Positions 51,870 through 61,691 of a DNA stretch of 64,000 bases are shown piece by piece (positions within the stretch are counted from its first letter, which is position 1; each line of letters begins with the position of its first letter). The notes under the pieces were generated by a model. That model was not told the DNA's origin. It made no database searches and saw nothing but the letters and a program-made list of their open reading frames with translations. Position numbers and translations under genes: made by a program. The DNA comes from Chondrosia reniformis. Its lineage: Eukaryota; Porifera; Demospongiae; Chondrillida; Chondrillidae. The stretch spans positions 7,565,673-7,629,672 of the forward strand of contig OX359197.1 in NCBI GenBank assembly GCA_947172415.1, in the 5' to 3' direction.

Positions 51870-54800
51870 TTAGTTGGACTCAAAGAGGTGAGATCGTTTG
51901 GAGCGATCGCTGTTACAACCTGCACAATAATGACAAAACTGGCCTTATGCACGTCACTAGACCTTCACTATAGTCACTTACTGCTACATTCTCTCCACAT
52001 CTCTAAATTGGGCTCAGGCAGATCATTACAGTTGACAAAGTCTTCTGTATTCTGAAGTAAAAACACATTTCTTGGGACAGTTCTAATGTTGTCAGCATTT
52101 GTGCAAATAATTTTAGCTAGAGAAGTCTTTCTAATCTCATCCAACTGATATGGAGTTAATGATCCTAATGCAAAGGGAAGAGGTGCCACCAAGGATGAAG
52201 TTAGTCACATGACTATCACATGATTACCACTGAGGATGAAGTTAGTCACATGACTATCACATGATTACCACTGAGGACGAGGTTAGTCACATGACTATCA
52301 CATGATTACCACTGAGGATGAAGTTAGTCACATGACTATCACATGATTACCACAAAGGGATATTGATGTCAACAGGCACTCACCTCTGTTCTCGTAATAA
52401 AATCTGTCTCCATCTCGGAGCCTCCTGAACTGTTCCGCTATTATTCTCAGAAAGACAGGGCCAAGCTGGGCGCCTGACAACACCTCCTCAATCACGCCTC
52501 CCACGTACAGGTCAATGTTGTCTGGGTGAGCATACAGGTTCTCAAGTGTGTCACGGACGTCTGATTGGATAATTTCGTGTGACAGATCATCAAATGTCTC
52601 AGCAGGAAGCATGCCAAAGTACTGCCTAAAGGCATTGTATCCCGGCAACCCATGGTCCCGCCCCCTCTGTATATTAAGTGCCCCCAGGTCCAGTGCCACT
52701 TGGCTTGTCTCTTCAAAGAGGCGCTCAACAAGGGCAGATGTAAAAGGCTGATCTCCGGAACGCTGCTTCACAGGAGTAGAGACGAGCCCTCTCAGAAGAG
52801 GGTCTATGCCACCTTCGTTAACAATTCTGAACGGAGAGAAGAAGGCTTTGTGAAGTGGGAGGTGCCCAAACTCAGACTCCTCCCAGTTTTGATTCAGTCT
52901 AGGAAAGATGGGCATTATTTGGGAGTGTCCAAATCGGAAAGCAGCAGTTGCAAAAGAGTTAATAATGGTAGCATCCATTTTATCATTGTAGCCCTGGTAC
53001 CTCCCCAGGACCTCCATCCCCTGTGGCCCCAAGATCTCAGGCAAGTACTCATTGTACACAATGTGCTGCCACTCGGCCCCAACAATCCTCCTGGCCTCCT
53101 GGTAGAGGGTCTCATCGGACCACTGGGGGTTGATCTCTGCCAACCTGGCCGCCACTCTGTTGTGCTCCCTCACAAAGATGTTGTGCATGCATGTGAGACC
53201 AACTTGTTCGTTGACTCTGTGGTCGCCAGCTAGAAAGCACTCTACCCTTTCACTGCCTTCCTCAGCAGGTTGCTGACACTCGGCAAAAGAGTAGCTGTCA
53301 AATATCAGAAAGGGTTTTCCTGGAGAGGATTCCCGGCCAATCTTGAGCTGTCCCAGCCCACCAGTCTGGTTCCTCAGCTTCACACTGATGACCTTGTTAC
53401 TGCCATACACCATTGAGGCATCCACATATGACGTAATCTCATTAAGCTGCTCCCTTCTGTAGGCTGTTTTGCCAATCAGTGCAGAGCTGGAACCAGTACC
53501 ACAAACTGCACTGGATCTGGTGAAGGACATACAATTCTTGTTCCTGATCCGAGTGTCATTTGGTGAAATGGGAATGGGAAAGCAGGGTGGCTCATTCCTG
53601 CATGTATCTTCACACTTACTGGCATTCCTAAAGGGAGAGTCACTTGGGACGACAGGAGCAAAGTCAATATCGTGGTCCAAAAACTGGCCAAATTGCATCA
53701 GCATAAGAGTGTGTTGCTGGTTGGGTGTGGAGTTGGAGGAGGACAGGACACTGGTGGATATGAGTCTGGTGCTGGGCCGTGGTGGACTGAAGGGGTCACC
53801 ATAATTGGCTTGGGACCAGCCGTGAGGAATGTTAATTCCATTTTCATAATCTGCGTCCATCAGTCTATTGAGAGCCATCCCTGCAGACCCATAGTAGGGA
53901 TGTTGAAGGTTGTTACAAGTGCCATCGTAGGAACGATATTTGGAATGGAAACAGAAATCAGAACAGCTCTTTGTCTCCTTGGGTGCTCTGCAGCCGCTGA
54001 GTGTCCCAAGCACTTCAATTTCACAATCACTCAAAACAGTTTGATCTAACAAGTGCAGAACCACAAATGGTAATTGAATAGAAAGACAATGTTATACAAC
54101 CTACGTACTTCTGGAGAGTGTCTGAAAGTTCATACTTGAGTTGGTCTCAATCCTTTGAAGTGCCTCCTCGAACACTTCGGCTGCCATGGACAGCTCGATA
54201 GTTCCTTCAGTTGGGAACTTGAGTAGAAGGAGCAGTTTGGAGGGAGAGGCTGTGTGGTTCTGTAGTGCAGCAACAAGCCTCTCTTTTGTCTGCCGGTAAG
54301 CAGTGTCAATATCTCGCCTGATTGCTCCCAGCTCCTCCACAGTAATGATACCTTGTTGAGAGATTACAGAGAACGAGTAAAGTTATGACTACCACGCCCA
54401 CAAGCCACACCCACAAGCCACACCCTACCTTCACAGGATATGAGATCTCCAATGACTGATACAAGAGCTGATGCTTCTGATTGACCATCAGTATTAACAG
54501 CTAAACAGGTATAGCGACCTTCGTCACTATCTAGCACATTGCTAACCACAAGTGTTTCCCCATTACTGAAGAACTGCATGCGATTAGAGGACTCAAGTCT
54601 GTTTCCCTGAAACTCCCAAAAGTACTGATCTACCATCCTTGCTCTGAAAGGCAGAGATTACATACACTGCCTAAATAGGCTACATTAAATCAACTTTATA
54701 ACAAACCTGCAGGTGAGTGTGAAATCGCTTCCTACTGCAGTAAATGTTTCTTGAGGTGGCTCAAATATAACGGGAGGTCTGGACACTGGAGAGGGAGCGA

Positions 54801-57800
54801 GCGCATTTCAGCAAATGACAGCTGCCACATTTAATGTGCAACATTAGGTCTGGCCGCATCAGACCAACATGGCTGCCATGGTAGACTTACCTCTGACAGT
54901 GACTCTGGCAGAGTATGAGACGGAAGACAGATCTGTGACCACTCTACAGGTGTAGAGTCCAGAGTCCCTCAGTGTAACCTGTTTCACCTCAAGGAGGCCC
55001 TCCTCTTGGGAGATGGTTATACGCTCATCACTCTCCAGCTGAACTCTGTCCTTGATCCATATAATTAGAGGAGAAACCTCACCAGAATATTTACATTTTA
55101 AACGAATATCTCCGCCAACCAATGCAGTCACATTTGAAGTTACTCCAACAACAACAGGTGCAGCTAATGTAAGAGATTTGATATGGATGGATGGATGGAT
55201 GGGTGGATGGAAGGGTGGATGGATGGGTGGATGGATGGGTGGATGGATGGATGGATGGATGGATGGATGGGTGGATGGATGGATGGATGGATGGATGGAT
55301 GGGTGGATGGGTGGATGGGTGGATGGGTGGATGGGTGGATGGGTGGATGGGTGGATGGGTGGATGGGTGGATGGGTGGATGGGTGGATGGGTGGATGGGT
55401 GGATGGGTGGATGGGTGGATGGGTGGATGGATGGATGGATGGATGGATGGATGGATGGATGGATGGATGGATGGATGGATGGATGGATGGATGGATGGAT
55501 GGATGGATGGGTGGATGGATGGATGGATGGGTGGGTGGGTGGGTGGATGGGTGGGTGGGTGGATGGGTGGGTGGGTGGATGGGTGGGTGGGTGGATGGGT
55601 GGGTGGGTGGATGGGTGGGTGGGTGGATGGGTGGGTGGGTGGGTGGATGGATGGGTGGGTGGGTGGGTGGATGGATGGATGGATGGATGGATGGGTGGAT
55701 GGATGGGTGGGTGGATGGATGGGTGGGTGGATGCCTGCAAGTATGCATATCTCACCTATTACAACAACTACAATATCAGTGGAAGCAGATCCGAGGCTGT
55801 TTGATACAAAACAGGTATACACTCCAGCGTCTGTCAACTCTACATCAAATATTCTAAGTTTGTAGAAATCACCTTCAGACAGAAAGCGGCCATTTTGAGG
55901 TAACCTTTCTCCATTTCTAGTCCATGTAATCTCAGCTTTTGGGTTGGCACGTACTTTGATGGACAAAATGGCCGTTGAACCAACTGTTGCGGTAATATTT
56001 GTGGATGCAGCAACAATTTCTGGTGCAGCTAATTATTAGAATGAAGACCGTCAAATGCTTATCAGAGACACATTTGAGGTTAGCAGCATCATACTGGTTT
56101 CAAGTGATACTTACCAAGATCTCCCAGAAAGGTGAGACTGACGTCAGTTTTAACAGATCCAAATACATTAGTCACAGTGCAAGTATATGTCCCCTTATCC
56201 TCAGCGTCCATTGACGTTATATAAAGTGAACCATTATCCATTTTGATATATTTGTCAGAGAAGGACACCTCAATATTGTTGTGAAGCCATTTAACTTCTG
56301 GCTCTGGATAGCCTTCGTAGTTGCAGTCAATTGTAACAGGATCCCCTTGACTAACAGAGACTTGGCTGACAGATTCATGGATCACTGGCGGTCCTGTAGA
56401 TGAAGAGCACTTAAAAGGAGCTGGTGGATACAGCTTGGCAGGTGCACCTACTGCAGTTCAGATCTTCAGGCTCTAAAGTGGCAATTTTCTTGTTTCTGAG
56501 TTGAGCTGGTGTTGTACAGGCCGGTCCAATCTGGGTCTGGGCTGGCTGGTAGGTCCTCAGCCAAAGTAAGGAACAGTTGCAGTGCAGAGGGTTCGCATCC
56601 AATCGACTGTAGGGCAAACGTAATGTAATCTTAGGTGACTGTCTTGTTTGAAATGAGTGCACTTACAGCTGATTCAAGTGAATAGTTGTTTTAAAGAGTC
56701 CTTGATCCACACTTTGCAAGCGATTGTTGTGAAGGTATAGAGTAGACAGTTTGGTTACCTTGTAAAATGCACCATTTTCAATGAATGATATTTTGTTCCT
56801 AAACAGCGACCTGGAAAGACCAATTGATAAAGACACATAACTAACCAGAAGGCATACCCCTAGCCACACCCCTCTATCCCCAGCCACACCCCTCTAGCCC
56901 CAGCCACACCCCTCTAGCCCCAGCCACACCCCTCTAGCCCCAACCACACCCCTCTAACCCCAGCCACACCCCTCTAGCCCCAGCCACACCCCTCTAGCCC
57001 CAGCCACACCCCTCTAGCCCCAGCCACACCCCTCTAGCCCCAGCCACACCCCTCTAGCCCCAGCCACACCCCTCTAGCCCCAGCCACACCCCTCTAACCT
57101 AGCCAAGCCAAGAAGGTTGACTTACAGTAATCTTAGCTTCCCCTGGTATTTCAATAATCCTTTTGGAATTCTTTTGATGTTGTTACCTTGCAAATATCTT
57201 TAAAAGAACAAACTATTGGTTAGATCTGCCAGGGCACTATTCCACATTAACTCACATGTATTCAACTTTCTTCAGAGGCTTGAGTGCCTCAGGATGGACA
57301 TATTCTATTGCATTAGATATTAACAGTCTGCAGTGGGAGAGGAGGAGGGGGAGAATATGCATGTATAATAAACTTATTGAATGTGACCCCTGACCTCCCT
57401 GACCTCTCTGACCTAATGATATAATAAGTGCAATTACCACAACTGGTTAGAGTCAAAACAACAGATCAGAGAGAGATAATGATTAAATAGATTACAATTT
57501 GTATTATTCCAACCTCCACATATCATGTATTTACATAAACACAAAGTTTACAGCGATTACTTCAAAGTGCCACATCTTAGGCCAAGTCCCTTTGAATACT
57601 TGAAAGTGCAGTATATGCATTGAGGGAAGTGAATCTGTAATAAGTGCTACTAAATTGAATAGTCATTGCTAGATGCTGGTTGCTAGGCAACACGAATGCC
57701 CTGTCTGGATCACTCAAAGAGTGTATATTCACATAGTATATTGCTAACAGAAACATTAATAGTGATATGGTCGGATTACATTCTCATAACATTGCACTGC

Positions 57801-58560
57801 AGTGAAAAGTGGCAAGTCAAAACTTACAATATCCTAACATTCTGATATCTCATAAAGGAATCTCTTTCCAATCTGTTCAGTTCGGAATTCTGTCGAATGT
57901 CCCTACACAAAGAGACAGCTCAATTACATTACAGGACACACAGTCCCCTAAGTGCCATCATTGGTGATCTTGAGACGTGCTTCAAGGGCAGGGAACCCAC
58001 GCCTGCTCTCAATTGAGGGGGGGGTGGTTGGTATGTGTCCATTCCACCCGAGGGGGGGTGGGTGGTATGTGTCCATTCCACCCGAGGGGGGGTGGGTGGT
58101 GTGTGTCCATTCCACCCGAGGGGGGGTGGGTGGTGTGTGTCTGCTCCCAATGCTGTTGGTGCAGACGTATACAGAAGTCCTAAACATTCAGATTGACCAT
58201 CCATTATCCATAGAGTTAAATGCATACTTGAAATTCTTACAAGAAATCAACTACTGAAAATATAGCCCAGCTCACCACTATCCATGGTAAGGTATATGGT
58301 AAGGTATATGAATACATACATACAATTGACATGTGTATATTTTCACAAGAATATAACATATTCACTAATAAATAGAGCATATACTCCAAAGCGACTTACA
58401 ATAGTCTAACGTTCGATGGTACTCTAGCGAAGCGAATGTCGGTGATGTTCGAGTCTACACATCTCATCGTGTCTCCGAAGCACGTACACGGAGAAGGACA
58501 TGTCGATGCGGTCTTGCTGAAGGCGTGTAGCAGGAACAGCGCTGCCGTCAGAGAGAACAT
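51870..58560 (-). CDS. PXDN: Peroxidasin (LRR, Ig and haem peroxidase)
   Basis: Fifteen minus-strand exons: 58400-58560, 57828-57902, 57256-57327, 57126-57197, 56667-56810, 56452-56606, 56115-56393, 55756-56028, 54891-55163, 54707-54785, 54429-54643, 54109-54351, 52384-54045, 51982-52164, 51870-51919; 1311 aa. Domain order is a signal peptide, LRRNT ([10 protein letters not shown]), about five LRRs with one repeat per exon, LRRCT, four Ig domains, then an animal haem peroxidase domain ([11 protein letters not shown] with distal His, VREHNRVA with proximal His, [20 protein letters not shown]). This is the peroxidasin architecture. The enzyme makes hypobromous acid to form sulfilimine cross-links in collagen IV of basement membranes. 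The C-terminal VWC domain of vertebrate PXDN is missing: the gene ends shortly after the peroxidase domain with [10 protein letters not shown]. Five introns carry tandem repeats. Confidence 0.93.
52190..52352 (-). repeat. 41-bp minisatellite in PXDN intron 13
   Basis: About four copies of tgaagttagtcacatgacta plus tcacatgattaccactgagga between splice sites at 52165 and 52383. Each unit has two CACATGA motifs. Confidence 0.85.
55178..55734 (-). repeat. (TCCA)/(CACC) array in PXDN intron 8
   Basis: About 560 bp of ggat and gggt tetramers in long ordered blocks (ggatgggt, then pure ggat, then gggtgggtggat), filling the intron 55164-55755. All six frames are open over hundreds of codons because no tetramer combination makes a stop; these frames are not genes. 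The sense strand is TCCA/CACC. Confidence 0.95.
56865..57102 (-). repeat. 20-bp minisatellite in PXDN intron 4
   Basis: About eleven copies of ccccagccacacccctctag with a few a/g changes, in the intron 56811-57125. The plus strand is C-rich, so the sense strand is G-rich. Confidence 0.9.
58010..58138 (-). repeat. 34-bp G-rich minisatellite in PXDN intron 1
   Basis: Three and a half copies of attccacccgaggggggtgg plus gtggtrtgtgtcc in 34-bp register (58041, 58075). G-runs of six or more on the plus strand could support G-quadruplexes. Confidence 0.85.
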
Positions 58561-58675
58561 CGTTCAGTCAGATTGCAGAGAACAAAACGTCTTTATTTCA
58601 GCGTCGGGGCTTTCGAATAATATAGCCAGCCAAGTAATGAATATAATTATACCTAGCAATGAATCTAATTAAGTT

Positions 58676-61316
58676 CTACTTGTCTTTTGCTTCACTTTCT
58701 GTCCTTTCTGGAGTCTCCGGATAATCCTCAAAACTATAAACAGGAGGAGGAGTCAGGTAATGATTAAGATGAAAGGCTTATTGAAGAGGAGGGGAGTGTG
58801 GAGAACAAGGACTATTTTCCTACTATTCTGGGATTATATCATTATTTAGATAAAGATTCTCTTGAGAAAGAACTCTAATAAACATCTGCAGCCACAGCTG
58901 TTTAACAGAGAAGGTGTCTAGTAGAGATTCCAAAAATTAAATAGGTCTTCAGTGCTGAGAGGGTAATTCATATAACTGCAACAGCTTGCAATCTTAATGA
59001 TATATCAGTATCAGCTGCAACCACAGTCACTAGGAAACTGGCTAACAGCTGACGTGATTCAGCTTTATCTTATCATAACAAGCAAACCACAACTGGTGTC
59101 CCAGGCTTACCTCAGTAGAGCTGGCAGGTCCCCTTTGATCAGCGCCACGCCACAGGGCAGTCCCAGGCAGGCGGGCACCAGGTAGAGCAGGGCAGGCTGG
59201 GGGAAGAGAAATAGGTCATGTGACCCTTTCATGTCATGTGACCCTTTCATGTCATGTAGCAATATATCCCACCTGAGCTGCATTGTACATGTGAAGAGCC
59301 ATCACCGTGACAACCAAACCAATGATGTAAGCAACAAAGCAAAGATGGAAATAGAGCTTGAATCGTCTAGGGAACTCCCTAAGTCAGATGAGCACATACG
59401 GAGTGGTCACTGTACAGTAGGAGCTACTGTGTCACTAACCTTTGATCAAACCTGCAGAGGAGAGCTATGAATATGCCAGGAATAACTATATCTCCCAACC
59501 CCAGCATGCTGAAGTTGCCCGCAAATATACCTTTCTCCAGCAAGTCCATAGGGAACATTACTACATATGTACAGTATACAGACAGTGCTGTGTGACGTTA
59601 CTACATATGTACAGTATATAGACAGTGCTGTGTGACGTTACTACATATGTACAGTATATAGACAGTGCTGTGTGACGTTACTACATATGTACAGTATATA
59701 GATAGTGCTGTGTGACATTACTACATATGTACAGTATATAGACAGTGCTGTGTGACGTTACTACATATGTACAGTATATAGATAGTGCTGTGTGACATTA
59801 CTACATATGTACAGTATATAGACAGTGCTGTGTGACGTTACTACATATGTACAGTATATAGATAGTGCTGTGTGACATTACTACATATGTACAGTATATA
59901 GATAGTGCTGTGTGACGTTACTACATATGTACAGTATATAGACAGTGCTGTGTGACGTTACTACATATGTACAGTATATAGACAGTGCTGTGTGATGTTG
60001 CAAACCACTTGACATACACTCACATTTAATGGGTGCTTCTAGTGACTTGGCAACGGTTACCATGACATCAGTCCCAAACACCCAAAATATATCATAAATA
60101 AATAGTCCTCCTAACAGAATGAATCCTGCCTTGACACTGCAGGTGGACAAAAGAGACATTTCATGTGAGCCAAGTGAAACCAGTCTAATGCGCTTGGCTT
60201 GGGGGCAGCTGAACTTAGAGAGGTGATGCAATATAGAAATCCTTAAGTACGGCCAACTACATATATTTCAGAGTGACTACTCTATTTTATTCTACTGTAT
60301 AATGACTTATTCTACTATATAATGACTTATGTATGACGGACTGACTTGTTGAGAGAAACCATTTCGACTGCATTCAGTGAAAAGGCTAGTCCAAAGGCGT
60401 TGTTTAGGATCCAGTGTTTGGTGATGAGGTGCCAAATACCAATTACAATTGACAGCAATAACACAAGAATATCGCTCCATGTAAACTCCATTGAAGTTAC
60501 CTCTGGGAGGGGGGAGGTACAAGAGACAACATTTGGTTTGTGTTTCCATTATATACTGACGAGGCACACACCTTTAGGATCTCCCTTTTCAGATAACTTC
60601 TTTGTGAAGGAAAGCTTGTACTCTGGATACTTGGTACCAAACAGTTTGTGAAATATCGGATCAGCAAATAAACTGCAGAAAAGACAAGTGTTACACACGT
60701 TGCCTGTACTCCCGGCTCCCACCAACCTCAGGGTCCTCGCCAAGCCGCCAACACACACCACAAAAAAGAAACCTCCTAGTACCATGTTGATGATGTCTTT
60801 GGGGACAAACTTGAAGAAGATGTACAGGCCAAAGAGTGCCACACTGGCGTACAAAGGGTAGAACATGGCATCCCTGGCCGTGATGTTGTCTGATGCTTTT
60901 TCTCCTTTTTTCTACAGTAAAATATTTAAAGGACATAGATATGGAGATATACATATGTCTAGTTGATATACAAAACCCTTCATTGTGTTAGAGTCCAACA
61001 AGTACCCACGTGACTTGGACATAAAGATGGTCGACCATATATCGGTTTTGCACACATCACCCCACTCAAGGCATAGTACGCCTTCTGCTGACATCTTACT
61101 GTCATTCTCCTGCATGCTAACCTTTAAATCACCGTGGAAGCGAACTGATCGGAGGGCTCCGATGTAGATAGGTAACAGCGACATTATCAGCAGGGCTATG
61201 TAAGCCGTCATGAGTCCTTCGAAGGAAGCCGCTTGACGACCGGGTGCGCTGGCGTTAGTAGCATTGTCGAGTGCCACAGTCTCGCCGACTATTGCATCTT
61301 CTGACGAAGAGGCCAT
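58676..61316 (-). CDS. HM13: Signal peptide peptidase (intramembrane aspartyl protease)
   Basis: Nine minus-strand exons: 61122-61316, 60727-60911, 60572-60672, 60346-60502, 60024-60136, 59440-59560, 59273-59378, 59111-59196, 58676-58733; 373 aa, close to 377 for human HM13. The catalytic YD is in GGLFIYDIFWVFGT and the second aspartate in MLGLGDIVIPG; the PAL motif is PALLYLVPACLG. N-terminal LLPIYIGALRSVRF and KHWILNNAFGLAFSLN also match. SPP cleaves signal peptides and tail-anchored proteins within the ER membrane. The C-terminus lacks a KKXX signal but is Lys/Glu-rich. Its stop codon is only 115 bp upstream of the peroxidasin start codon on the same strand, so peroxidasin's promoter overlaps SPP's 3' end. 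Confidence 0.94.
59561..60003 (-). repeat. 40-bp minisatellite in SPP intron 5, each unit carrying a 3' splice-site copy
   Basis: Ten to eleven copies of gacagtgctgtgtgacgtta plus ctacatatgtacagtatata in 40-bp register fill the intron 59561-60023. On the sense strand each unit reads ...CTGTACATATGTAG/TAACG. The authentic acceptor of the next exon is CTGTACATATGTAG/TAATG, so the real splice site is itself the last repeat unit. Confidence 0.9.
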
Positions 61317-61691
61317 TCTGGAGTTGATGAGGAAACCTGCGGCTAATGCATCGATAAAAATGGCTGACTAATTGATAATTGCGAAATCCAGTGTGTGGGT
61401 GCAGTGTGTAGATGTTAGATAATTGTAGTTGTCTAACAATATTATCATAAAATGTAGCTACATTTCCGAATATCACTGCTGCATCAATCATGCACATGCA
61501 ATCTATTAACAAAACACATTGCATATCTAAAACTGACAAATGTTCCTGCAGTGGAGTTTAATATCCTTTTGTGCATTCACTGAAACTGGAAGAGATTGTT
61601 CAATATACAGTGCAAAAAGTCCATAGTGCCACACCCCCAGCCTTGGAAATGGTCACGTGCTTCAAATATGGCTACTACCTAATGCATTAAA
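61317..61691. promoter_or_regulatory. Divergent promoter region, SPP and NRBP
   Basis: 375 bp between head-to-head starts. No clear TATA or E-box pair; inferred from spacing. Confidence 0.45.

Noticed and set aside
55052..55857. Very long open frames on both strands (up to about 290 codons, Gly-Trp-Met or His-Pro repeats)
   Set aside because: They arise from the ggat/gggt tetranucleotide array in a PXDN intron, which cannot form stop codons in most frames.
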